From Ignavibacteriales bacterium (GTDB lineage: Bacteria > Bacteroidota > Ignavibacteria > UBA10030): 38,733 nt of DNA. The stretch is from contig JAPLFP010000305.1 of NCBI GenBank assembly GCA_026390585.1, forward strand, positions 1 through 38,733. The letters are read 5' to 3'. The position numbers and the translations under genes were made by a program. Positions within the stretch are counted from its first letter, which is position 1; each line of letters begins with the position of its first letter. Under the pieces are notes generated by a model, which did no database searches, was not told the origin of the DNA, and saw only the letters and a program-made list of their open reading frames with translations. Positions 16,392-24,589 of this stretch are shown piece by piece.

Positions 16392-17246
16392 TTAGAACTT
16401 CAGCACTTCGCGCATTCTCTTCAGCAGGGGCTGGATCTCCGCATCCCAATACTGCCAGCTGTGTCCTCCGGGCGTTTCGTGGTACTCATAAGGAACCCCA
16501 GCCCCACGAAAAAGATCAGTCAGCGCTCTGTGGGCGGGAAGAAAACTCCTGTAAGCATCCTGAGTCCCCATGGCCATGTAAATATACGGCATCGAGTCTT
16601 TTGATGTTTGTCGATAGAGGAGGAAGAGATCGTACGCCGTGCGCGGAGCGCCGGGCTTCTCCCCGAACGCACGCCGAAGGCTTGGAAGCAGCGAGTGTTC
16701 AGGCTGGCGGGTCGTATCGGTCATACCGCGAGGAAAAGCGATTGCTCCGCTCAATGAACCCGCGAACCGGTACTTGGTCGGGTGTCGCAATGCGAGCACC
16801 AACGCTCCGTATCCCCCCATGGAGAGACCGGCGATCCCTTGTTTCGTTGTGTCGATGGAATACGCCTTTTGGATGTAGTTCGGCAGATCGTTGACCATGT
16901 AGTCTTCGAACCGATCGCTTGGCTCCATGGCTGAGTTCACGTACCAAGAATTCTCTCCGTCTGGCATCACAATGATCATCGGAATGTCGCGGACATACTC
17001 TGCGATTTTTGTTTTCGAGCCCCAATTGTCGTAACCACCGCTGTACCCATGGAGAAGATAGAGAACTGGATAGCGCAGTCGTGGATCATACTTCGCCGGC
17101 ATTAGGACGGACAATTTCTTCGTCCTGCCGAGACTCGGCATGTAGAAACTGTCGACCCTGGTGATCGACTGTGACGGGAGATCGGAGCAGGAAAATGTCA
17201 GACATAAAAACAGCGCACATCTCACAAAGCGAAGGTTTGTTTTCAT
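16392..17246 (-). CDS. Secreted esterase D-type alpha/beta hydrolase
   Basis: A 284-residue hydrolase of the esterase D/PF00756 (antigen-85-like) family. It has an N-terminal signal sequence (FVRCALFLCLTFSC, possibly a weak lipobox at C20), an oxyanion segment YLLHGYSGGYDNW, nucleophile S142 in GLSMGGYG, and probable D230 (GTQDAY) and H262 (PGGHSWQYW). The intact triad and normal length suggest an active carboxylesterase, for example on acetylated polysaccharide or short-chain esters. Substrate unknown. It is 24 bp after the VWA gene and 13 bp before the dipeptidase gene, so likely one transcript. Confidence 0.85.
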   Translation of the reverse strand: MKTNLRFVRCALFLCLTFSCSDLPSQSITRVDSFYMPSLGRTKKLSVLMPAKYDPRLRYPVLYLLHGYSGGYDNWGSKTKIAEYVRDIPMIIVMPDGENSWYVNSAMEPSDRFEDYMVNDLPNYIQKAYSIDTTKQGIAGLSMGGYGALVLALRHPTKYRFAGSLSGAIAFPRGMTDTTRQPEHSLLPSLRRAFGEKPGAPRTAYDLFLLYRQTSKDSMPYIYMAMGTQDAYRSFLPAHRALTDLFRGAGVPYEYHETPGGHSWQYWDAEIQPLLKRMREVLKF

Positions 17247-17270
17247 AGTATCGTTATGATAGTGTGATGA

Positions 17271-19424
17271 TTAGAGCATTCCGTAACGTTTCCGGAGAAT
17301 CCACTCTAGAGCCAAGAGACCGATGAGCAAGCCGAGCATCCAGGTCTTGTTCCACAACTCCAGCTGCTGTGACATGTTCACTTCCCGAACCCTGTACCCG
17401 GCGAGCGACGCCAGATCATCCGGGAGCCGATGGAGATCCTCGGGTTCATAGTATCGCCCACCGGTACGGAGTGCTATTTGCTGGAGCAGATGCTTGTTGG
17501 CCTTTGTATCGAGAAACTCCGCATTCAACCCGCCGACAGAAAACGTCCCCTTCTCTTCAGCGAGCTGCCGACCGCCGGCCACAACTCTGGCGGTGTAACG
17601 GTAGTCTCCTTCAGGCAAGGGATCAATTACCCCTTCAAAACGCCCGTTTCCCAGTGACATGAGGGTGAGCTGGCTTGATTGGTCCTTCTTCGTTACAGAA
17701 AGAGAAACTTCCCCTGCTTCGATCGGTTTGTAGTTGTCGTCGTAGACTTGTGCCGTAAACTCAACGGGATCCGATCCGCCAAAGACCTCCTTTGTCGGGC
17801 GCACCTGCACAGGCCTCTCATCGTCACGAGTCACCAGCCACCGGACGCTGTTACTCATGAAGTTCTCAAGAACCGGTTCAGCCCCAGTGATCCCCTCCGA
17901 GTATGTTTTCCAGCGCCAGATCCCGTAGCAGGCGAGGGCGAGAGATTTCGATCGATTTACGCGACGACTAAGAAACAACGGATCGTTTGTCGTCACGTTT
18001 TGAATCCTAGCATGAGCAAGAACTTCCGCCTCAGGTTTGGCATGAAAGGAGAGTCCGGCAACGAACACTGGCGGGAGTTTGCTCGACACATCCGCAATCG
18101 ACGTACGAAAAATTGGGTGATTCCGTTGATCATCTGACAATGAGAAGAACAGCTGCCCTTCCTCCTCCGTTAGTGCCGTCACGACAAACGGCAGGTATGG
18201 TTCGAGAGTCTTGAGCTTCTGAAAATCGATCGAACGACTCGGAATGAAAAACAATCCCTTGCCCAGCTCCGCCGCACGAGCAATCGCTATCAGCGCAGGT
18301 GCAGAATCACCGACTCTGGGATAGCCGACAAGAATCACACAATCGGCGTCCCGCAGCACCTGGTCGGTGAGAAGCCCTTCGTAGAATTGCCCGCCCCCCC
18401 GTCCGATGAACGTCTTCACCTCTATATTCTTATCGTCCTGAAGTGCCCGGCGAATTGCGCTCACATCGGCGCTGGGAGCCCCTGCAACGAGCACCACCTG
18501 CATCTTGCTCTTGAGCACTTTCACGAAGAACGAAGAACGGTTGTTCTGATAGCTGATTTCTCCTGCAAGGTGAGAGACCTCGACTGCGAACTTCTGTGTC
18601 CCTTCCTGATCAGGGGTAAACGAAAGCGGAACATCGTACTCCCGTGTACCGGACTCGAGTGTGATCGTCTTGCGGTCGAGTGTTTTCCCTCCCTCGAGAA
18701 GCGTCACCTCAACACGTTCGTTTGATGTTCCCGAGCTCTTTATTGTTGCGTCGACCGGCACTCTGTTCCCGACATACGTGATGGTGTTGGCAGCGACTCT
18801 GCGGACAAGCACATCGTGCGGTTCGCTGCTGTCCCCGATGCCAACGGCGAAGACCGGGATTCCGAGCTCTTCAGCTTCGTAGAGGGGGCTGGGTCCGGCG
18901 GTGACTGTCCCATCGGTAAACAAAAGAACGCCTTGCAGGTTTCGTTCGGCCATCAGGCTCTTCAATTGCTTCAAGGCTCCGCCGATGTCCGTTCCTTCAC
19001 CCGCGAAGGTGAGTGAATCTCTGGAGATTGCCTGAAGAAGATGGAGCTTCGTATCAAATGCCCCAAAGAGCATATCGCTTGTGGATGATATCGTTTTGAA
19101 CGCTGGCGCATCCACCGCCTTCAACAAGCGTTCCTTTCGGTCCCCGGACCTGTCCTGAATTGTCATGCTTTTTGACTGATCGACGAGAACTGCAAAGACC
19201 GGTTTCTCAGAGTGATGATACACCAAGGAGAGAAGAGGTTCGCCCAGAAGCAGGAAAAGCAAAAACAGGCTCAATCCCCGGAGTGTTGTCAGAGTGGAAC
19301 GAAGCAGACGGGAAACAGGTGGAAGAGTGACGCGGTAGGAAACATACGCAAAAGCGCCGGCTCCGATCGCCGCCAAGAGTATCAGGAACGTATTGAGAGA
19401 CGTGGCGAGGTGAAGATCGGGCAT
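17271..19424 (-). CDS. Membrane VWA-domain protein
   Basis: A 717-residue protein with two N-terminal membrane helices (about 10-28 and 46-68). A von Willebrand A domain follows with a complete MIDAS start D82-x-S84-x-S86 (VDQSKSM), the Thr of GEGTDIGGAL and LLFTDG. Next come an Ig-like region, a GATase1-like alpha/beta segment (about 335-450), a second beta-rich segment and a C-terminal membrane helix (WMLGLLIGLLALEWIL). The layout matches large BatA/YegL-like proteins that accompany MoxR ATPases. Such pairs are thought to act as chaperones in envelope metal insertion or complex assembly. The MoxR gene is two genes upstream, separated by a subtilase. Confidence 0.8.
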   Translation of the reverse strand: MPDLHLATSLNTFLILLAAIGAGAFAYVSYRVTLPPVSRLLRSTLTTLRGLSLFLLFLLLGEPLLSLVYHHSEKPVFAVLVDQSKSMTIQDRSGDRKERLLKAVDAPAFKTISSTSDMLFGAFDTKLHLLQAISRDSLTFAGEGTDIGGALKQLKSLMAERNLQGVLLFTDGTVTAGPSPLYEAEELGIPVFAVGIGDSSEPHDVLVRRVAANTITYVGNRVPVDATIKSSGTSNERVEVTLLEGGKTLDRKTITLESGTREYDVPLSFTPDQEGTQKFAVEVSHLAGEISYQNNRSSFFVKVLKSKMQVVLVAGAPSADVSAIRRALQDDKNIEVKTFIGRGGGQFYEGLLTDQVLRDADCVILVGYPRVGDSAPALIAIARAAELGKGLFFIPSRSIDFQKLKTLEPYLPFVVTALTEEEGQLFFSLSDDQRNHPIFRTSIADVSSKLPPVFVAGLSFHAKPEAEVLAHARIQNVTTNDPLFLSRRVNRSKSLALACYGIWRWKTYSEGITGAEPVLENFMSNSVRWLVTRDDERPVQVRPTKEVFGGSDPVEFTAQVYDDNYKPIEAGEVSLSVTKKDQSSQLTLMSLGNGRFEGVIDPLPEGDYRYTARVVAGGRQLAEEKGTFSVGGLNAEFLDTKANKHLLQQIALRTGGRYYEPEDLHRLPDDLASLAGYRVREVNMSQQLELWNKTWMLGLLIGLLALEWILRKRYGML

Positions 19425-19479
19425 CGGAGTTTGTCCAAAACCTATGAGGTGCGAAGTCTAGAACTCATCTCAAAATTAC

Positions 19480-19549
19480 TCACGCAAAGTCGCAGAGAAC
19501 GCAAAGGGAAAAATATTAATAAGTTTTGCGCCTTTGCGTCTTTGCGTGA
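19480..19549. repeat. REP-like double palindrome
   Basis: TCACGCAAAG (19480-19489) pairs with CTTTGCGTGA (19540-19549), and ACGCAAAGG (19499-19507) pairs with CCTTTGCGT (19531-19539). The result is a long imperfect stem around an AT-rich loop. The CGCAAAG word also repeats directly within each arm. It lies just downstream of the subtilase stop. Similar CTTTGCGTCTTTGCGTG units occur as dispersed repeats in many environmental genomes as I recall. It may protect the 3' end or act as a weak terminator. Confidence 0.7.
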
Positions 19550-19566
19550 CATTTTTGAAATGGCTT

Positions 19567-21339
19567 CTACTTAAGGTAGACGATCTTCTGCGAGAACACG
19601 CCACCGGCAACGTTCAGCCGGCAAATGTAGATCCCTGTTGCCACATGGTTGTTGGCATCATCCACACCATCCCGCCAGTAGAACGTGCTCGAGCCCGGAG
19701 TCGACTTCCCCTCATAGATGGTGCGGACTTTTTGCCCCAAGAGGTTGTAGATGGCGAGTTCCATTTTCTGTTCGGTTGGAGCATCGACAACGATGGCCGT
19801 CGAGCCATTGAATGGATTGGGGTAGTTGTTGTGAAGAACAAACTCGGTCGGGATGACGCCATTGCCGTTATTGCCACCTGATGAAGTACCCTGAACGGCA
19901 TTCAACGCATCGACCATTCCCCAGCCAAAGAAGTTGTTCGGCCGAGCCGTCATACCAGCGGCGTTGTCGAACAACCCTTTTGCTGTCTGGATCAGTCTCT
20001 GGCGAACCTGCATTGGAGTCCACGTTGGGTGTGCCGAAAGCACAAGTGCAGCAACTCCCGCTGTCAAGGGCGTGGAGAAGGAGGTTCCATTCGAGTATTG
20101 ATAGCCGCCGGACCCGCCCGCTACATACACGCTCACTCCCTGGGCAACAACCTCCGGCTTTGTCCGACCGTCGGAGGTGGGGCCTGTCGAGCTGAAGTAG
20201 GCAATTACTCCATTGCTAGATACAGCACCGACAGAGACAATGCTGTCCGCATCAGCCGGAGCAATCAGTGTACCTGTGGAGCTACCAGACTGATAGTTCC
20301 CCTCGTTACCCATCGCTGTAACCAGTAGTACACCCTTGCGTGCTGCAACCCGCGCTGCCTTTGTTGTAGTGGCAGTACGGCCATTCATGTCCTGATAGCT
20401 GTAACTTGGCCCGTCGAGAAAAACATTGTAGCCGAGGGATGATGAGACTATCTCTGCACCGAGACGCTCCTCCCACTCCAGACCTTCAACAAAGAGATCC
20501 TCTTCTACCCGGAAATCAATCGATGATCCGCTGCTATCTATTTCCGTTTTGGCCAGGACAAATGATGCCCCGTATGCCACACCGATCAATTTTCCATTTT
20601 CAAAGCCGCCGATCGTAGAGAGCGTCCACTCTCCATGGTCCTCCAGAGGATCAGAGTACTCCCCCGGAGTGATGCTCGTATTGCTATCCCGATACACGAA
20701 GTCGTATTCCGCAATGACCTTGATGTTTTTCAACGCCGGATGGGTCTTGCGATTGTTGAAGCCGTTGTCCAGCATACCGATGACCACTCCGGCGCCATTG
20801 ATCCCAAGATTGTGCACCGCCACAACATTGATATTGGAGAGCTGAGTCAGTGATGGACCATAGGTTAAGTCAGCGGTGGTCGCTTGTTTCGACAACGATT
20901 GCGTTGCGGTCGATGTGGAGACTTCAGGCTCGTGCCTTATGAATACCGCAACAGGTCCAACGGAAGCAACGAACGGGAGCGATGAAACTGTCGTTTGCTG
21001 GGTTGGCGTGAGTTCAGCGGAGACGGTGTTGAACCAACGCGATGTCGATCGGATTTTTATTCCCGAGGCCTGGAGTTGATCGAGATAAGCTTGGTTAATG
21101 GGGAGATCGAGTTCATCGACCAGTTTGTCAGCCGGAAGAACTTTGGCGCGTCTCCATAACGCATGGTCCGAAATCCCGAGGGCTTGGGCGCTCACTTCTG
21201 AAAGCTCAACGTGAGGGCCGCGGTCGCTCAGAGTGATCCAGTAGCGTTGCGTTTGTTGGGCAAATGCGGAAACGCTGACTGCCGTAATTAGGAGCGTGAG
21301 CCAGAGAACTACGTTGTGCCTCTGCTTTCCTTGCTTCAT
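19567..21339 (-). CDS. S8 subtilisin-like protease with T9SS sorting domain
   Basis: A 589-residue secreted serine protease. ATG 21339 follows GGAGGAGAGG closely. A signal peptide (VVLWLTLLITAVSVSAFAQ) is followed by an inhibitor-like prodomain (about 30-155). The subtilase domain has D191 (GMLDNGF), H235 (LEDHGEW), oxyanion N345 (GNEGN) and S420 (NGTSFSTP). A Gly/Asn linker near 485-493 leads to the type IX secretion C-terminal domain: NNYPNPFNGSTAI, LAIYNLLGQKVRTIYEG, GIYICRL and FSQKIVYLK. The protein should cross the outer membrane by T9SS and be surface-attached or released. It sits between moxR and the VWA gene, an unusual insertion in that pair. Confidence 0.93.
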   Translation of the reverse strand: MKQGKQRHNVVLWLTLLITAVSVSAFAQQTQRYWITLSDRGPHVELSEVSAQALGISDHALWRRAKVLPADKLVDELDLPINQAYLDQLQASGIKIRSTSRWFNTVSAELTPTQQTTVSSLPFVASVGPVAVFIRHEPEVSTSTATQSLSKQATTADLTYGPSLTQLSNINVVAVHNLGINGAGVVIGMLDNGFNNRKTHPALKNIKVIAEYDFVYRDSNTSITPGEYSDPLEDHGEWTLSTIGGFENGKLIGVAYGASFVLAKTEIDSSGSSIDFRVEEDLFVEGLEWEERLGAEIVSSSLGYNVFLDGPSYSYQDMNGRTATTTKAARVAARKGVLLVTAMGNEGNYQSGSSTGTLIAPADADSIVSVGAVSSNGVIAYFSSTGPTSDGRTKPEVVAQGVSVYVAGGSGGYQYSNGTSFSTPLTAGVAALVLSAHPTWTPMQVRQRLIQTAKGLFDNAAGMTARPNNFFGWGMVDALNAVQGTSSGGNNGNGVIPTEFVLHNNYPNPFNGSTAIVVDAPTEQKMELAIYNLLGQKVRTIYEGKSTPGSSTFYWRDGVDDANNHVATGIYICRLNVAGGVFSQKIVYLK

Positions 21340-21368
21340 GACCTCTCCTCCATGTGATGCATCCCCAA

Positions 21369-22346
21369 TCACGACTCGGTCACGAGTCTTTCGATGATCT
21401 GAATCGCAGAGACCCCTTCTGCCTCAGCGTTGAAACTTGTTACAAGGCGATGCCTGAGCACAGGTGCTGCCAGAGCTTTCACGTCGTTGATATCCGGCGT
21501 ATGACGGCCGGAGAGAATCGCCCTGGTCTTCGCTCCGAGAATGAGATATTGTGAAGCCCGCGGTCCGGCTCCCCACCGGATCCAGCTCTTGATATATGAT
21601 GGAGATCCGGGAACAGAAGGTCGCGTTCGATTCACCAACGTCACAGCGTACTGAATGACATTGTCGGCCACTGGCACCCGCCGGACAAGATCCTGGAATG
21701 CGCTGATTTCCTTTGCACTGAGAATCCGTTTTAGGTCAGGCTTGTAGGGACTTGTCGTCGATTTTACAATGGCAACCTCCTCATCGAATGACGGATATTC
21801 CAGCCACAGGTTGAACATGAACCGGTCGAGTTGCGCTTCCGGAAGCGGGTAGGTTCCCTCCTGCTCGATGGGATTCTGGGTTGCAAGGACAAAGAAGGGT
21901 TCCTGCAACATATAAGTCTGACCTGCAGCCGTTACATGGTGCTCCTGCATAGCTTCGAGCAGAGCTGCCTGGGTCTTGGGGGGAGTGCGGTTGATTTCAT
22001 CCGCCAGGAGAATGTTAGCGAAAACAGGTCCGTGAACAAACTTGAACGATTTTTGACCTGTTGCGACATTTTCCTCGATGATTTCCGTGCCGGTGATGTC
22101 GCTCGGCATGAGATCAGGCGTGAATTGGATACGACTGAACTTGAGATCCAACGCCTCGGCGAGCGTCTTGATCAGCAGTGTCTTGGCCAGGCCCGGTACA
22201 CCGATGAGCAGGCAATGTCCCCGGGAGAGAAGAGAAACGAGGAGATGCTCGATAACCTGGTCCTGTCCAACAATGATCTTCGCGATTTCCGCGCGGATGT
22301 CACTGTACGCTTTGGAGAGCTTACCTACCGCTTCGACGTCGTTCAT
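21369..22346 (-). CDS. MoxR-family AAA+ ATPase
   Basis: A 325-residue AAA+ ATPase. Walker A is GVPGLAKT (residues 49-56, with K55), Walker B is LLADEINR (113-120, D116 and E117), and sensor 1 is FFVLATQNPIEQEGTYPLPEAQLDRFMF. A C-terminal helical lid carries sensor 2 (YIKSWIRWGAGPRASQ). MoxR ATPases act as chaperones with VWA-domain partners. The usual DUF58 gene is missing here. A subtilase gene starts 30 bp downstream and the VWA gene comes after it, so the partner is probably the VWA protein at 17271-19424. Confidence 0.92.
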   Translation of the reverse strand: MNDVEAVGKLSKAYSDIRAEIAKIIVGQDQVIEHLLVSLLSRGHCLLIGVPGLAKTLLIKTLAEALDLKFSRIQFTPDLMPSDITGTEIIEENVATGQKSFKFVHGPVFANILLADEINRTPPKTQAALLEAMQEHHVTAAGQTYMLQEPFFVLATQNPIEQEGTYPLPEAQLDRFMFNLWLEYPSFDEEVAIVKSTTSPYKPDLKRILSAKEISAFQDLVRRVPVADNVIQYAVTLVNRTRPSVPGSPSYIKSWIRWGAGPRASQYLILGAKTRAILSGRHTPDINDVKALAAPVLRHRLVTSFNAEAEGVSAIQIIERLVTES

Positions 22347-22409
22347 GAGTTTCTGAGCCTGTTAGCGTTGACGGATACACCGCTGCATGAAGTCTGTGAT
22401 GCTCGACCG

Positions 22410-23714
22410 TTACTCCTGGGTCCGAATTTCACAGTAGATGCTCTTCTTCAGTTCTTCGAGCCACGCAGCGTTCATCTTGTTGCGCTTGACGTACAGGGCC
22501 ATTTGTTCTGTCCGTCTGTAGTCATCTGTAAGATTGACAGAATGCGCCGCGACGCGTTTCTTCAGAAGGACAATCTGATAGCCATACGAATTCTTCATCG
22601 TTATGCGATGAGGCTGACTGATTTCCCCCGGTTTCAGATTTTTGACCACGGACGAGAAATCTGCTTCCAACTGATCAACGGAAATCTGGCCAAGATCTCC
22701 GCCGATGGATTTTGTGTCCTCGTCCTCAGAATACCTGCGCGCAAGCTCGGCCAACGATTTTCCTTGTAGAATACTGTCCCGAAGGGCACCCAGCAGGTGA
22801 ACCGCGGCTGAATCGCTGGCAGGACCTTTTTCTGTTCGCAGAAGGATGTGCCGTGCGTGAACCGACTCGCCTCTCCGCTCAAACAGTTGGATGAGGTGGA
22901 AACCGAATTCCGTTTTCACCACCGGGGAGATTTCCTTTTCCTTCAAAGCGAAGACAGCCTCTTCAAACTCCGGCACGAACGCGACGCCTCGTTTTGCCCA
23001 ACCAAGATCGCCGCCAGTGGCACCATTGGGGTCCTGGGAGTACCGGCGGGCAAAACCGGCAAAATCGCCGCCGGCAACGATACTGTCGCGAAGAGCATTC
23101 AGCAGAAGCCGTGTCTTGTTCTCCAGCGATGTGTCGGCCTTCGGAACGATAAAGATATGACTGATGTCGACCTCTTCCGGCACTTTAGGGAGACTGTCTT
23201 TGTATGCTTCGAAAAACTCCTCAACCTCCCTCCGGGCAACCGAGAGATTTTGCTCGCGTTGCTGGCGAAGTCTTTGGATGAGCAACTGTTTCCGCATTTC
23301 CGGACGAAATTCTCTCTTCATCCTGGAGACCGGCTTTCCGTAGACCTTTTCCAGCTGTTGCTCCGATCCCGCTTGTTTCACGAAATTTTGGAATTGCTGA
23401 TCCAGGGATCGTGTGACCTCTTCTTCCGTCACTGCCACGCTATCGAGGATCGCCTGAGCAAGCATCAGTTTCTCGGCGATCAGGTTTTCCAGTACCTGGC
23501 GACGAAGGTCAGGTGATTTTGGATCGAGTCGATTTTGCAGGGCAGCATAGGTGATACGTTCCTGGACATCGGATTCCGTAATGATCTCTTTGTCAACGAC
23601 AGCGACAATCCGATCGACGACGTTCTGCTGCGCCTTCAACGGGCCGAGGGCAAGCATGGTGAGGAATGTTGCCCGGGCGATGGATGAAACGAATGATGAC
23701 TGTCGACCCTTCAT
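22410..23714 (-). CDS. surA: SurA-like periplasmic peptidyl-prolyl isomerase
   Basis: A 434-residue periplasmic chaperone. A signal peptide (FLTMLALGPLKAQ) is followed by the SurA N-terminal domain (VVDRIVAVVDKEIITESDVQ, about residues 33-165). Two parvulin domains follow, at about 180-275 (DISHIFIV, then GGDLGWAKRG) and 288-390 (HARHILLR, then IGGDLGQIS). A C-terminal helix completes the fold. This is the E. coli SurA architecture, escorting outer-membrane proteins. It is the third of three adjacent PPIase-type genes, 11 bp after the previous one and 63 bp before moxR. Confidence 0.88.
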   Translation of the reverse strand: MKGRQSSFVSSIARATFLTMLALGPLKAQQNVVDRIVAVVDKEIITESDVQERITYAALQNRLDPKSPDLRRQVLENLIAEKLMLAQAILDSVAVTEEEVTRSLDQQFQNFVKQAGSEQQLEKVYGKPVSRMKREFRPEMRKQLLIQRLRQQREQNLSVARREVEEFFEAYKDSLPKVPEEVDISHIFIVPKADTSLENKTRLLLNALRDSIVAGGDFAGFARRYSQDPNGATGGDLGWAKRGVAFVPEFEEAVFALKEKEISPVVKTEFGFHLIQLFERRGESVHARHILLRTEKGPASDSAAVHLLGALRDSILQGKSLAELARRYSEDEDTKSIGGDLGQISVDQLEADFSSVVKNLKPGEISQPHRITMKNSYGYQIVLLKKRVAAHSVNLTDDYRRTEQMALYVKRNKMNAAWLEELKKSIYCEIRTQE

Positions 23715-23725
23715 TGAACCTTCTC

Positions 23726-24589
23726 CTATTTCACAGAACGTGATGAGCTTGAATCGGGTTCCTCACTCAACAGGTACTCTACCGTATGCTTCGATCGCAG
23801 CGTCTCGACGAGCGATGTGAGGGCGCGTCGACGGCGTTCAATCGTCAATCGACTGCGGATGTCGTTTTCCACATACGCAAGATCGGCAACCTGTCCCTGG
23901 CGGCCGAACTTCCAGACAATCAAGACGTAACTGCCTTCGTTCGTACGAATGGGAAACGATGGCTCCGGCTTTACAGAGGCAGCTGCAACACGCCAGAGTT
24001 CAGCGGGCAGCAGCGTGTTCTGGTTGTAGTAGGCGGAATCGATCCTCGCAACGATCTGAGACGATTGCTGGGGATCCGCGAGCACCTGACTGATGGCTTG
24101 CTTCCAGAGAGTGCCCTTCAGGACTGTTGTGCGGAATGCATTCGCAGCGTCGCGGTCGCGAAAGAGAACATAACTGACGAGAGATACATCCGCGGAGAGT
24201 GTGAACTCTTTACTGTGGGCACTGTAGTACTGAGCAATTTCCTCTGCTGTGGACTGCTGCAATTTGTCGGAGTAGATTTCTTCCTGCAACAGAGCATTGA
24301 TCGCAAGCTGTCGGCGGACTTCTTCGAGTTGAGCACGCACGCTTTCTGAGTTATCCAGTCCCTTTCGCACTGCCTCCCGATAGAGAATCTCATCATTGAT
24401 CCAGCGACGCGTGTATTCACCAACCTGGGCAGCCGTCACACCTCGCGAGGAATCGAGCCTGGCCCTGACATCTTCAAGAGTCAATGTCCGGTCATCGATG
24501 CGCGCCAGCGGCTGCTGCGACGAGTCCTTTCGGGCGCAACCGATGAACAACAGCAGGCAACCAATGAAAACAAAGCTACTGCTTGGCAA
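23726..24589 (-). CDS. SurA N-domain-like lipoprotein (degenerate PPIase)
   Basis: A 287-residue lipoprotein. The signal ends in LLLFIGC (lipidated Cys 18). It has the SurA/PpiC N-terminal helical domain (ARIDDRTLTLEDVRARLDSS, then YTRRWINDEILYREAVRKGL). The region where a parvulin domain should follow (about 135-250) is divergent, without the HASHIL and GGDLG motifs, so it is likely a chaperone rather than an active isomerase. The first codons overlap the end of the upstream PPIase gene by 14 bp, showing tight coupling. Probably assists outer-membrane protein biogenesis with its two neighbours. Confidence 0.75.
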   Translation of the reverse strand: MPSSSFVFIGCLLLFIGCARKDSSQQPLARIDDRTLTLEDVRARLDSSRGVTAAQVGEYTRRWINDEILYREAVRKGLDNSESVRAQLEEVRRQLAINALLQEEIYSDKLQQSTAEEIAQYYSAHSKEFTLSADVSLVSYVLFRDRDAANAFRTTVLKGTLWKQAISQVLADPQQSSQIVARIDSAYYNQNTLLPAELWRVAAASVKPEPSFPIRTNEGSYVLIVWKFGRQGQVADLAYVENDIRSRLTIERRRRALTSLVETLRSKHTVEYLLSEEPDSSSSRSVK

